From: a bacterium
Lineage (GTDB): Bacteria; Electryoneota; Electryoneia; Electryoneales; Electryoneaceae
Length of the DNA: 64,000 nucleotides
NCBI GenBank assembly: GCA_020444265.1
Contig: JAHLLH010000003.1
Coordinates: 1-64,000 of the forward strand
Direction: 5' to 3'
Part shown: positions 25,742-35,800 of the stretch, piece after piece
Layout of the letters: each line of letters starts with the position of its first letter
Numbering within the stretch: position 1 is the first letter of the stretch
Program-made: the position numbers and the translations under genes
The notes under the pieces: model-generated
The model's database searches: none
The model's input: the letters and a program-made list of their open reading frames with translations, nothing else
Told to the model about the DNA's origin: nothing

Positions 25742-26815
25742 ATGGATACGACGCTTTCACAGCGTAAAAGCGAACACCTGAAGCTGGTTGCAGAGGGACA
25801 GGTGTCTCATCATGGGACAAACCTGCTCGAGGAGGTGCACCTGTTGCACCAGGCCTTGCCGGGGCTCGATCTCGACGAGGTCAGACTCGACTCCACCTTC
25901 TTCAACCGTACCATCCATGCGCCTTTGATGATCACCAGCATGACCGGCGGGGCCGAGTATGCAGGGCGCTTAAACCACGGTCTGGCACGGGTTGCTGAAA
26001 AGTTAGGCATTCCTTTTGCAGTAGGCAGCCAGCGAGTGATGATCCGTCACCCGGAAACCACCTCGGACTTCGCGGTTCGTGAGGTGATCCCGAACGGCGT
26101 CCTGCTTGGCAACATTGGCGCGGTTCAGCTGCTCGAACATCCGGTTGAGGTCATCGCCGGCTTGGCGGAAGCGATTGATGCGGATGGCCTTTGTGTCCAT
26201 TTGAATGTGGCGCAGGAGCTGATGCAGGTGGATGGCAACCGAAGTTTCCGTGGCCTACTCGAAGCGATGGATCGTCTGATGGAAAAGATGGACGGTCGCA
26301 TCCTGGTCAAGGAGACCGGTGCCGGTTTGTCGCCGCAGGTGTTGCAGAGCCTGCACACGATTGGTGTACCCTACATTGATGTTTCTGGTGCAGGGGGAAC
26401 CTCGTGGACAAGGGTGGAAAGCCTGCGGGAAGCCAACGCACCGCTGCATCAGAGCGGGGAACTGTTTGGCGATTGGGGCATACCAACTGCGGTCTGCGTT
26501 GCTGCAGCCCATTCCACGTTCGGAGACAAGGCGACGATCATCGCTTCCGGTGGCATCCGAAATGGGCTTGATGCTGCACGTTCCATCGCCCTGGGCGCGG
26601 ACATCGCAGGCTTTGCTCGGGAGGTGCTCCTCCGGTTCCTCGAGGGGGATGAGGAGGGTGCAATTGGTTACATTAATGGGTTCATCCATGATTTGAAGCT
26701 TGCCATGTTGCTCAGCGGAGCGGTGGATGTTTCTGCGATGAAGCAGGCACCACGTGTCCTTTCCGGTGAGTTGCATCGCTGGCTCCATACACTTGGCCTT
26801 TTGGACGGGGAGTAA
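25742..26815 (+). CDS. fni: Isopentenyl-diphosphate delta-isomerase, type 2 (FMN-dependent)
   Basis: Interconverts IPP and DMAPP using reduced FMN. Family blocks are visible: RKSEHLKLV at the N terminus, NRTIHAPLMITSMTGG, VGSQRVMIRHPET, HLNVAQELMQVDG, VKETGAGLSPQV, DVSGAGGTSW and IIASGGIRNGLDAARSIALGAD (FMN phosphate site). Length 357 is typical. ATG 25742 is favoured over ATG 25739 because GAGG sits 4-5 nt before it. It is the first gene of the mevalonate operon, and its stop almost touches the next start. Confidence 0.95.
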   Translation: MDTTLSQRKSEHLKLVAEGQVSHHGTNLLEEVHLLHQALPGLDLDEVRLDSTFFNRTIHAPLMITSMTGGAEYAGRLNHGLARVAEKLGIPFAVGSQRVMIRHPETTSDFAVREVIPNGVLLGNIGAVQLLEHPVEVIAGLAEAIDADGLCVHLNVAQELMQVDGNRSFRGLLEAMDRLMEKMDGRILVKETGAGLSPQVLQSLHTIGVPYIDVSGAGGTSWTRVESLREANAPLHQSGELFGDWGIPTAVCVAAAHSTFGDKATIIASGGIRNGLDAARSIALGADIAGFAREVLLRFLEGDEEGAIGYINGFIHDLKLAMLLSGAVDVSAMKQAPRVLSGELHRWLHTLGLLDGE

Positions 26816-26817
26816 CG

Positions 26818-29139
26818 TTGAACGGAAAAACGGCGAAAAGCCGGCGGGAGATACCTTCCCTGGGGGATCAAACCCAGCGTTTAGAACCAGTATCCTCTCG
26901 CATTCCCGGCTTCTACCGGTTACCGGTGGAACGCAGGCTCGCGCACCTGAAGCGCGGGTTCAACCTTTCGGACGAACAGATCGCTGACCTGCGCGAAGGC
27001 CGTGCACTCCGCATCGAACATGCGGTCAACATGGTTGAAAATGCGGTCGGTGTTCATGGCATGCCACTCGGCATCGCCCTCAATTTTGTCGTCGATGAGC
27101 TCGAATACCTCGTGCCAATGGCCATCGAGGAAGCATCGATTATCGCCGCTGCCTCAAAAGCAGCCCTGATGATCCGTGCCGGTGGCGGGTTCCGAACCTC
27201 CGTGGATGATCCGATCATGATCGGCCAGATCCAGGTGATGGACCTCGAGGACCCGGAGGCTGCGTCGCAGCAGATTCTCGAACGCAAGCAGGAGATCATC
27301 GATCAGGCCAATCTGGCCAACCCGAGAATGGTCCATCGTGGTGGTGGGGTACGCGACATCGAAACACGTGTCCTGCCCGCGACCGACCGGGTCGGCCCAA
27401 TGCTCATCGTCCACCTGCTGGTGGATGTCCGCGAGGCGATGGGCGCCAACATGATCAATTACGCCTGCGAAGCGGCGGGTCCGGTCGTCGAAAAGATCAC
27501 CGGGGGCCGTGTCAATCTGCGAATTCTGTCCAACCTGGCAGATCGCCGTATCGCACGCGCTGAGTTTTCCCTCCCGTTTGAATTCCTGAAAACCGAAGAG
27601 ATGAGTGGGGAAGAGGTGGCAAAGCGAATGGTCGAAGCGGGCGAATTCGCCTGGGCTGACCCCTACCGTGCCACCACCCACAATAAGGGCATCTTTAATG
27701 GCATCGGTGCCGCCGCCCTCGCTTTGGGGCAGGATTGGCGCGCCATCGAAGCGGGTGGGCATGCCTTCGCCGCACGGGATGGTGTCTACCGCAGCTTGAC
27801 CCGATACTGGATAGAAGACGAAACCCTGTACGGCTCAATCGAAGTGCCAATGCAGGTCGGCTCGGTCGGTGGAGCACTCAACTCCCACCCCGGAGTCCGC
27901 ATCCTTCGTCAGATATCCGGGGTCCGAACTGCTAAAGAAATCGCTTCCCTCTTCGCATCTGTTGGCCTGGCGCAGAACTTTGCCGCCTGCCTCGCATTGA
28001 GCACGGTGGGGATTCAGCAGGGACATATGGCCTTGCACGCTCGCAGTGTGGCGATCAGTGTTGGTGTGCCGCCCGAGATGGTGGAAGGTGTCGCCAGCGA
28101 AATGATTCGCCGTGGCGATGTCAAGGTGGCCGTAGCGGAGGAGATTTTCGAATCCATGCAGCACGCCGAAGAGGTGCAGGATCAAGGGGACGCTCTGCCG
28201 ATCGAAAGCTATGCGCCAGGCAAGGTGGTCCTCTTTGGTGAGCATGCCACGGTGTACAACTACCCGGGCATCACCGCCGCGATTGATATCGGGATGACCA
28301 TCAAGGTAAAGCGTGATGGCGATGGCCCCCGTTTCTTGAACCCGCATTTTCACCAGGTCTTCTCTGCCCCTGAATCCGATGAGGATATTCGCTTGTTCAG
28401 TCAAGCAGTGGACGAAGCCCTGGAACATTACAGCCTGCAGCGTGAACCCCTTGCCATTCAGATCGAGTCACAACTGGTTCCAGGGATGGGATTGGGTTCC
28501 TCAGCGGCCTTCTCCGCAGCCTTGATCTCCGCCTTGCGGACGTATCGGCAGAGTGATGGCCGCTTGACCCTCGCGGGCAACATGTTCGAAGATGTTCAGC
28601 GTCTGGAACAGATTTTCCACGGTCATCCGTCCGGTATGGATGCGGCCACTGTGCTTTCGGACGGTGTCATCTGGTTCCGTAAGGGCCCGCCGCGTGAGAT
28701 CGTCCCGATCCATCTACCGCGCCCGATGTCCGGACTCGTCTGCCTTGTAGAACCGGGCGCACGGACCATTGACATGGTGCGCCAGGTCAAGCAGAGCCGT
28801 GACTTGAACCCGAAACGGGTCGGAGCAATCCTCGATGATATTGGCCAGTTGACCAGCGATGCCGGCATTGCGCTAGGAACTGGCGATGAGGTTGAAGTGG
28901 GCCGTCTGATGTTCCGCAATCATGAATTACTGGCACGTCTTGGTGTCTCGACACCGAAACTCGATGCGGCAGTATCAACTCTGCTGGACCATGGTGTCCT
29001 TGGTGCGAAGCTGACCGGCAGTGGTGGTGGTGGGGCTGTGGTCGCGCTGGTACGTCCAGAAGATCAGAAAGCGCTGGTCCACGAACTTGCTGAGAAATTC
29101 CCGATGGTTTATCCCTTTACTGTGAGAGCGTCGGCATGA
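26818..29139 (+). CDS. Fusion protein: class II HMG-CoA reductase (N) :: mevalonate kinase (C)
   Basis: 773 residues with two enzymes in one chain. Residues ~25-445 are class II HMG-CoA reductase: ENAVGVHGMPLGIALNF, EEASIIAAAS (catalytic Glu ~103), THNKGIFNG (Lys ~290), GQDW (Asp 306) and QQGHMALHA (His ~403). Residues ~460-773 are a GHMP kinase of mevalonate-kinase type: YAPGKVVLFGEHATVY, PGMGLGSSAAFSAAL and KLTGSGGGGAVVAL. There is no stop or frame change at the junction near 28190. It would make mevalonate and phosphorylate it at once. Start TTG 26818 has GGGGAG 5 nt upstream. The next gene overlaps by 4 nt. Confidence 0.93.
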   Translation: MNGKTAKSRREIPSLGDQTQRLEPVSSRIPGFYRLPVERRLAHLKRGFNLSDEQIADLREGRALRIEHAVNMVENAVGVHGMPLGIALNFVVDELEYLVPMAIEEASIIAAASKAALMIRAGGGFRTSVDDPIMIGQIQVMDLEDPEAASQQILERKQEIIDQANLANPRMVHRGGGVRDIETRVLPATDRVGPMLIVHLLVDVREAMGANMINYACEAAGPVVEKITGGRVNLRILSNLADRRIARAEFSLPFEFLKTEEMSGEEVAKRMVEAGEFAWADPYRATTHNKGIFNGIGAAALALGQDWRAIEAGGHAFAARDGVYRSLTRYWIEDETLYGSIEVPMQVGSVGGALNSHPGVRILRQISGVRTAKEIASLFASVGLAQNFAACLALSTVGIQQGHMALHARSVAISVGVPPEMVEGVASEMIRRGDVKVAVAEEIFESMQHAEEVQDQGDALPIESYAPGKVVLFGEHATVYNYPGITAAIDIGMTIKVKRDGDGPRFLNPHFHQVFSAPESDEDIRLFSQAVDEALEHYSLQREPLAIQIESQLVPGMGLGSSAAFSAALISALRTYRQSDGRLTLAGNMFEDVQRLEQIFHGHPSGMDAATVLSDGVIWFRKGPPREIVPIHLPRPMSGLVCLVEPGARTIDMVRQVKQSRDLNPKRVGAILDDIGQLTSDAGIALGTGDEVEVGRLMFRNHELLARLGVSTPKLDAAVSTLLDHGVLGAKLTGSGGGGAVVALVRPEDQKALVHELAEKFPMVYPFTVRASA

Positions 29140-30107
29140 TCCAGGCGGTCAGCGCCCGTGCCTATGCCAACATCGCGCTGGTGAAATACTGGGGGAAACG
29201 GGACAACGAACTGAATGCTCCCGCGACTCCGTCGATTTCCCTCGCGCTCGAGGCACTCCGTACCGATACAACAATCGAACGGATCAGCGCTGGCCCGGAC
29301 CGTGTCCAGCTCGATGGTAAGACAGCGGACCAGAAGACCACCTCGCGAATTCAGCAGTATCTCCAACTTTGGCGCGACCTCGACTTGCTTGAGGGCGCGT
29401 TTTCCATCTCCAGCACGAATACCTTCCCGACTGCAGCAGGTCTCGCTTCGAGCGCATCCGGATTTGCCGCCCTGGCGACGGGGCTGGCAGCCCTGGCGAA
29501 AAGGAAGGTGAATCGACGAGAACTGTCGCGTCTCGCACGGCGGGGAAGTGGTTCGGCGGCACGTTCCATCCCGGGAGGCATCTCAGCCCTACCTGCCGGT
29601 CCCGACCCGACCGCTCGTAAAATCATGTCCCCGGATGCTATCCCGTGGGGTATGGTGGTGGCGGTGGTGCATGCGCCAGCGAAAGAGATCGGCAGCACCG
29701 AGGGGATGGTCCGCAGTCGTTTGAGCAGCCCCTATTTCAATGCCTGGGTGAGGACAGCACGACATGATTACCGTCGCATGCGCTACGCCTTCCAGGAGAT
29801 GGACCTCGATCAGGTTGGGGCGATTACCGAAGGCAATGCCCTTGCGATGCACGCCTGCATGATCGCGACACGGCCATCACTGGTCTACTGGTCGGAAGCG
29901 ACTGTCGAGTTGTTGCGACAGGTGCGTAACTGGCGTGAAGAAGGTTTGCAGGCCTATGCAACCATTGATGCCGGACCGCATGTTGTCTTCCTCTGCCCGC
30001 GCGAGCAACTCGAGGATGTCCGTCAACGAGCGGCGAATGTCGATGGGGTCGATGACTGTTTTGCCAGCCTGCCCGCGCCCGCTGCCCGGGTGATGAAATG
30101 GAGCTGA
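29136..30107 (+). CDS. mvaD: Diphosphomevalonate decarboxylase
   Basis: Makes isopentenyl diphosphate from mevalonate 5-diphosphate with ATP and loss of CO2. 323 residues. Diagnostic motifs: ANIALVKYWGKRD at the N terminus, TNTFPTAAGLASSASGFAAL (GHMP motif 2), RRGSGSAARSIPGGI, and YATIDAGPHVVFL, whose aspartate corresponds to the catalytic Asp of the yeast enzyme. Overlaps the fusion gene by 4 nt (ATGA) and the phosphomevalonate kinase gene by 10 nt. Confidence 0.96.
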   Translation: MIQAVSARAYANIALVKYWGKRDNELNAPATPSISLALEALRTDTTIERISAGPDRVQLDGKTADQKTTSRIQQYLQLWRDLDLLEGAFSISSTNTFPTAAGLASSASGFAALATGLAALAKRKVNRRELSRLARRGSGSAARSIPGGISALPAGPDPTARKIMSPDAIPWGMVVAVVHAPAKEIGSTEGMVRSRLSSPYFNAWVRTARHDYRRMRYAFQEMDLDQVGAITEGNALAMHACMIATRPSLVYWSEATVELLRQVRNWREEGLQAYATIDAGPHVVFLCPREQLEDVRQRAANVDGVDDCFASLPAPAARVMKWS

Positions 30108-31012
30108 ATAGCGTCCGCATTCCCGGCAAAGTGATGTTGTCCGGCGAGTATGCGGTGCTCTATGGCGCCACTGCTGTGCTGATGCCTGTCCCGCGTTTCC
30201 TTACCATTTCCGAATCCCTTGGCCCGTCCACCAACCCTTCGCCTGTCCTCGAACATGCGCTTCGTGAACCGATCGAACCGATTGCCGTTTGGGAAGAAAA
30301 ATACCCCTTGAGGTCGGTCGAGGTGGACCGGAGTGATTTTTACATCGAGCAGGACGGCAGGTTGATCAAGCTTGGGATTGGTTCCTCGGCAGCGGAAGCG
30401 GTGGGAGTGATCGCCTTGCGACTGGAGCGAGCCGGAGTTGCCTGGCAGGACAACCGTGAGCTTGTCGCGACCCTCGCGGAACGTGCTCACCGTCGCGCTC
30501 AAGGTGGAATAGGCAGTGGGGCGGATGTTGCGGCAGTAGCCTATGGCTGTCCGATTCGTTTTAATCGGTCCAACGATACCATCACGGTCGACCCGATTGA
30601 TACCGCCACCTCACCAGTATCGTTGCCTCTCGCCTTGCTGCACAGCGGAACAGCAGCCAATACACGTGTGCTGGTTCGTCTTTTCGAAGGATGGGCCTGT
30701 TTGGGGGATCGTCAAAAGCACCAACTCGAGCAGCTTGTGGCCCTTAGCGATGAGCTTGCACCGTTCTGGTTCGGCGGTGATTCGGGAGTGCTGCTCGATA
30801 TGCTTACACGCTTCGACGAAACGATGAGTCGTTTGACGGACGAGGCGACACTGCCTTGGAAGACTACGGTCCATCGTGATATCGAGACATGGGCGAAGAA
30901 GAATGGTGGAGCAGCAAAGCCGACCGGAGCGGGTGGGGGCGATCTTGTGCTGACGGTGGGTAATCTCCCCCTTTCTGAGAGGTCAGAACCGCGAATAGAC
31001 CTCCAGACCTGA
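30098..31012 (+). CDS. Phosphomevalonate kinase (GHMP family)
   Basis: 304 residues, a GHMP kinase distinct from mevalonate kinase: RIPGKVMLSGEYAVLYGAT, KLGIGSSAAEAVGVIAL, the PMK-type block QGGIGSGADVAAVAYG, and PTGAGGGDLVLTV near the C terminus. By family and position it converts mevalonate 5-phosphate to the diphosphate, completing the HMG-CoA-to-IPP route with the three preceding genes. Length is slightly below typical bacterial MvaK2. Its start lies inside the mvaD gene. Confidence 0.9.
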   Translation: MELNSVRIPGKVMLSGEYAVLYGATAVLMPVPRFLTISESLGPSTNPSPVLEHALREPIEPIAVWEEKYPLRSVEVDRSDFYIEQDGRLIKLGIGSSAAEAVGVIALRLERAGVAWQDNRELVATLAERAHRRAQGGIGSGADVAAVAYGCPIRFNRSNDTITVDPIDTATSPVSLPLALLHSGTAANTRVLVRLFEGWACLGDRQKHQLEQLVALSDELAPFWFGGDSGVLLDMLTRFDETMSRLTDEATLPWKTTVHRDIETWAKKNGGAAKPTGAGGGDLVLTVGNLPLSERSEPRIDLQT

Positions 31013-31109
31013 ACCGATGCAGGCGATTTTTCTTTCGAGGGGATGCGTCGCCAAGATGCGTCCCCTATCTTTGACCCATCCTTGATGCAGGCAGAGTGAG
31101 AGTCCATTC

Positions 31110-31574
31110 ATGGTTCGTACGCTTCTTCTATCCATATTGATCCTCTTCACCGCCCTCTGCTTCGCGGCAGCTCCCAATGATCCGACTGCTGCCCCCGAAA
31201 TGCCTGATTTGGAATCCCTGAAGCTTCAGACCACGCCTTCCGGGTTGCAGTATGCGATCCTCGAACGAGGGGATGACATCTTCACGCCGGGGACTGGTCA
31301 GACTGCTGTCGTCCACTATACGGGGTGGCTGGAGAACGGAACCAAGTTTGACAGTTCGTACGATCTTGGTGAACCGATCCGCTTCTCCGTCGGGAAACGG
31401 CAGGTGATTCAGGGTTGGGATGAAGGAGTCGCCATGATGGGAAAGGGTGCGCACTGGATCCTCGTTGTCCCGCCGAAACTTGCCTACGGCAAAGAGGGGA
31501 AGCTGGGCGGTAAGGTTCCAATTCGTGGCAACACCACACTCATTTTTAACCTCACATTATTGGATATCGAATAG
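31110..31574 (+). CDS. Secreted FKBP-type peptidyl-prolyl isomerase
   Basis: 154 residues with a signal peptide (LLLSILILFTALCFAA) cleaved near A-A-A-P-N. The FKBP domain (~45-153) carries TAVVHYTGWLENGTKFDSS, VIQGWDEGVAMMGKGAHW and LIFNLTLLDIE; the usual Y-G at the active rim is LAYGKEGKLGGKVPIRGNT. It catalyses cis-trans prolyl isomerisation, probably in the periplasm. First of three consecutive FKBP genes, 98 nt after the mevalonate operon. Confidence 0.9.
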   Translation: MVRTLLLSILILFTALCFAAAPNDPTAAPEMPDLESLKLQTTPSGLQYAILERGDDIFTPGTGQTAVVHYTGWLENGTKFDSSYDLGEPIRFSVGKRQVIQGWDEGVAMMGKGAHWILVVPPKLAYGKEGKLGGKVPIRGNTTLIFNLTLLDIE

Positions 31575-31648
31575 CTGACCCGCTGATAGCGTCAGCAGAG
31601 ACAGGTGCCGGACTACCTGGGAGTCGTTCGGAGAAAAAGGGAGACACA

Positions 31649-32161
31649 ATGCGTAAAGTGTTAGCACTTGCCCTCATTGCAGTCGTGTTGGTCGGTTGCT
31701 CGGGCAAAAAAGATGCAAAAACAGATAGCGAACAGACTCATGAGGCGACTCATGAGACGGCTGTTCAGGATCAAAAGGTGGAGGTGCCTGCGGACGGCAC
31801 CATGCCCGACCTTTCCGGGATCACCTGGATGGATGGTCCGGAAGGACTGCAATACCATTCGCTCAAAGATGGTGATGGCCAGCAGCCGCAGAATGGCCAG
31901 CGTGTGGAAATGAGCTACACCGTCTGGTTTACCGATGGCAAAATGCTCGACAGCAGTCGCATGAAAAACACGACGTACACCTTCACCCTAGGCAACCGTG
32001 AGGTGATCCGCGGTTGGGATGTTGGCGTCGCTCAGATGCAACAGGGCGATCGTTGGCTGCTCAAGATTCCGCCGAACCTTGCCTATGGCGAGCGTGGTCG
32101 TCCTGGCGTGCCACCGAATGCGACCCTGATCTTTGACCTGGAAGTCGTCGGTATTCAATAA
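31649..32161 (+). CDS. FKBP-type peptidyl-prolyl isomerase, lipoprotein
   Basis: 170 residues. The N terminus LALIAVVLVGCSGKK is a lipoprotein signal with cysteine anchor. A charged Glu/His/Thr linker precedes the shared segment MPDLSGITWMDGPEGLQYH and an FKBP domain (YTVWFTDGKMLDSS, VIRGWDVGVAQMQQGDRW, LAYGERGRPGVPPNATLIF). A lipid-anchored folding factor is the likely role. Ribosome site GGGAG is close upstream. The middle of the three paralogues. Confidence 0.92.
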   Translation: MRKVLALALIAVVLVGCSGKKDAKTDSEQTHEATHETAVQDQKVEVPADGTMPDLSGITWMDGPEGLQYHSLKDGDGQQPQNGQRVEMSYTVWFTDGKMLDSSRMKNTTYTFTLGNREVIRGWDVGVAQMQQGDRWLLKIPPNLAYGERGRPGVPPNATLIFDLEVVGIQ

Positions 32162-32218
32162 GTTGACGTCCGGGTACACCAATTGAGTTGTACCATGAAG
32201 GCAAACGAGGATCCAGAT

Positions 32219-32602
32219 ATGGCCAAACCGACTACCGAGATGCCGGATCTTTCCGGTATCACATTCCAGTCGGGTCCTGAGGGGCTCGAATACCATGTGA
32301 TCACCAGCGGTGATGGCGTCAAGGTGCAGAACGGCCAGACCGCCGTAGTGCATTACACTGGCTGGTTGATGAACGGGAAGAAGTTTGACAGCAGCCGTGA
32401 CCGTGGAAACACATTTGAATTTGTCCTCGGCCAGGGTCGTGTGATCCGTGGCTGGGAGCTGGGTGTAGCCTTGATGAAAATCGGAGACCGTTGCCTGCTT
32501 AAACTGCCTTCGACAATCGCCTATGGCCCCCGTGGCGCGGGCGGAGTCATTCCGCCGAATGCCACCCTCATCTTTGATGTGGAAGTGGTTGGTGTGAAGT
32601 AA
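32219..32602 (+). CDS. Cytoplasmic FKBP-type peptidyl-prolyl isomerase
   Basis: 127 residues from ATG 32219 (GAGG about 8 nt upstream); ATG 32195 is an alternative. No signal peptide, so probably cytosolic. It shares TEMPDLSGITF with its lipoprotein neighbour, followed by a canonical FKBP domain: TAVVHYTGWLMNGKKFDSS, VIRGWELGVALMKIGDR and GVIPPNATLIFDVEVVGV. It appears to be a duplicate that lost its export signal, or the reverse. A terminator follows. Confidence 0.9.
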   Translation: MAKPTTEMPDLSGITFQSGPEGLEYHVITSGDGVKVQNGQTAVVHYTGWLMNGKKFDSSRDRGNTFEFVLGQGRVIRGWELGVALMKIGDRCLLKLPSTIAYGPRGAGGVIPPNATLIFDVEVVGVK

Positions 32603-32620
32603 GCGGACGTCCAAGATTCG

Positions 32621-32656
32621 AAAGCCCCTCCTCCGAATTGGATGAGGGGCTTTTTC
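32621..32656 (+). terminator. Intrinsic terminator of the FKBP genes
   Basis: AAAGCCCCTC (32621-32630) pairs with GAGGGGCTTT (32644-32653), followed by TT and a T-rich run. It begins 18 nt after the third FKBP stop. Confidence 0.9.
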
Positions 32657-32840
32657 TTGTGTGACAGTGAGATCACCAGTCATTGCTCGCGAGTCGGAAA
32701 CAGCTAAATGTGTGATTTCAATCACAGGATCTTCGCTTGATTATCCCCCATTATACTACATTTACATCGTATATCATGGGACGTTCTCCCGCACCTCCCA
32801 TGCATAGCCCACGACACGGATTTTCTTTCAGGGAGGAGCC

Positions 32841-35800
32841 ATGAAGCGGCATGGCATGCTCGCAGTTGTTGTACCAATGATCCTTATCACTCTCCTCGCA
32901 GGTTTTTCACCCATCTCCACACAGGCGAGAACCTCTGCACAAACCAACATCTGGCAACAGGTCCACTCAACAGGCACCGGCGTTGAGGCCCGTTTGACAT
33001 TGCCTGAACTGGCCATTCAACAGGATGATCAAGGCGAGTTTGTTGCCGCTCCGGGCTTGATGAACAATGATTCACCTTTCCCGATGATCGCCACCCTGGT
33101 TGCTGTGCCGAATAATCTCGGGTTAACTGTCCATGTCACTGCGTCTGATTACCTGGAAACAGGCATCGAGAGTGAACTGGCGACAAGTGCAACACCTCTT
33201 GCACAGATTGGCGACCCGTTCACCTTCCGCGGCATCCGTCTTTTTCCGGTGGCTATTCCCGCAGGACGCGTCAATGATTCCGGGGAAGTGGAAGTCGCTG
33301 AGACAATGGATCTGCAAGTTTCCTTCTCGGGCAATGATGGTCGCGCCCCGGGTGAAAACGGGCCACGTAACCTGACCGAAGATTCCTACCGCTTCCTCCG
33401 CTCACAAGTGCTCAACCTGGATGATCTCGACATCAACCTTGTCGCTCCGCTTGGTCGATTGCTGATCGTTGGACGTTCGAATCTCGAAGAAACCATGCTG
33501 CCCTATATCACCTGGAAACGCCAGCAGGGCTATACGGTCAACTATGTCACACCCAGCAGCCTGACCTCAACGGCGGTTAAATCGACAATTCAGACCCAGT
33601 ACAACCTGAACAATCCATTGCCGCTGGAGTATGTCCTCATCGTGGGCGACCACAATGGTGGGCTTTCGATGCCGGGTTGGGATCCGCCGGGGGGTTGGAG
33701 TGGCGATATCACAGACCATTACTACACCCAACTCGATGGAACGAACATCCTCGGCGATGTCGCGATTGGCCGTTTCAGTGCCCAGAGTGTGAATGAGCTA
33801 GTCACCATCATCAACAAGACGATCCTCTACGAACGTGACCTCTACCTGGAGGATAGTGATTGGCTGCACAAGGTGACGCTTGCGGCGGGCAACAACTCCG
33901 GCATCAGTCCGATCGCAACCAATCGCACCATCAAATGGATGTTCAACCGCCAGGGGATTGAGGCAGACACCATGTGGTGGACCATGCCGGGTGGGGATGA
34001 TGCCATCCCGGACTTCCTGGTGCAGACGATCAATGCAGGTGTCCACTTCATGAACTACCGTGGTTTTATCGGTATGAGTGGGTGGAATAACTCAGATCTG
34101 AACCGTCTCACCAACGTCGCGAGAACCCCGGTGGTGGTTACCATTACCTGTGGGACGGGATCGTGGGGCACGGAAACCACCGCCTTGAGTGAAGGATTCC
34201 TCCGTGCTGGTACTGCCTCTTCCCCGCGTGGCGGTGTTGCCTGTATCGGAACCGGTACGGTGCATACCCACACACGGTACAACAACGTGGTCGATGCCAG
34301 CATCTTCGGGGCGATGAACCTGCACAACATGCGTTCCTTCGGTTGGGCACTGGTTTATGGCAAGCAGCAGCTTTACAACGCCTATGTTGGGACGAGTGAT
34401 GCTGGCGGGATTGCAGAGTTTTCCTACTGGAACAACCTGATGGGAGATCCGGCCCTCCGTGTCTGGATCGGCGAACCGGTGAGTGCTACTGTCTCCCACG
34501 ATGCTGAATTGCCCGTCGGGCAGAACTTCCTCGATGTCGATGTAGAACTTCCCATCGAATGGCCGGAAATGGTCTGGGCAACCCTGGCCACTCCAAGCCA
34601 GGTGATTGATTCACGCCGTATCGATGAGTCCGGCCACATCCGTCTCGTCATGGATTCCGGTGCAGATCTTGATGACCTTGTATTAACAGTCTCAGGCGAT
34701 AATGTGCTGCCGTACCAGTCGGACATTACGACTTCGACAGCATCGAACTACGTTGCCGTGCAGTCATTCTCAATTGATGATGGAGATTTCGGAGATGGTG
34801 TTGCCAACCCGGGCGAGACGATTGATCTCAATCTCGTCCTGGTGAACCAGGGCAGCTCTGCTACGAGTGAACTCTCCGCATCACTGGTAGCAGGCGATGA
34901 ACGGCTAGTCATCGACAATGGCAGCAGCCTGACCATCCCCGCTCTGAATCCCGGAGCCACCACCTTCGTCAATGGTGAAGTGACCTTCTCAATTCCGGAT
35001 TGGGTGGATGATGGCTCACGGCCCGAGCTCCTCTTGACCGTCGGAGAGGACCAGGAAAGCACCGTTGCGATTGATGTTGTCAGTTACGCGATTGTGCTTA
35101 GTGAAGATCGTCCTCAAATGGATCCAGACGGTGATGATCGTATCCTGCCAGGTGAATCGGGTGATCTCTACATCACCGTTCTAAATGTCGGATCGAAGAC
35201 GGCAACCGCTCTAACGGGCACCTTGACGAGCCTGACGGAGGGTGTCACCATTTCCAACCCGATGCAACCATTCCACACGATTTCAGTCGGTGAGGAAGAT
35301 GATAATGTCAACCCCTTCACGCTCGCCTTTGGCGAAGGGTTGTATGAGGGGCAGGTGGTTGATCTTCAGCTTGAGTTTGTAGATGCGACGAATGCTGTAG
35401 ACTTGCTGCCGCTGACTTTGACAGTTGGTGATCCCGGTGGTGCTGGCGCGACCGGCCCTGATGGTGACGGCTACTGGGCGATTGATAACTCGGACACCTC
35501 CATTGACCTCGCACCAGAATTTGAGTGGGTATCGAACATCAGCACCGAAAACCGTCTGGGGATCAATGATACCTCCAACGAGGATGATGAATCGGTCGCG
35601 GTGCAGCTTCCGTTTTTGTTTGCCTATTACGGCGAGGTGTATGACGAAATCACCGTCTGCAGCAATGGTTGGCTGGCGATGGGGGATCACAGCACACAGA
35701 CCCTCTTCCGAAACTGGCCAATTCCAAATCCGAATGGCCCCCCAGCGATGATCGCTCCATTCTGGGATGACCTGTTGACGAATGGTGGTGGAGTTTACGC

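Noticed and set aside
32183-32218. TTG at 32183 and ATG at 32195 as starts of the third FKBP
   Set aside because: Residues before ATG 32219 are unconserved, and the GAGG site fits 32219 best.
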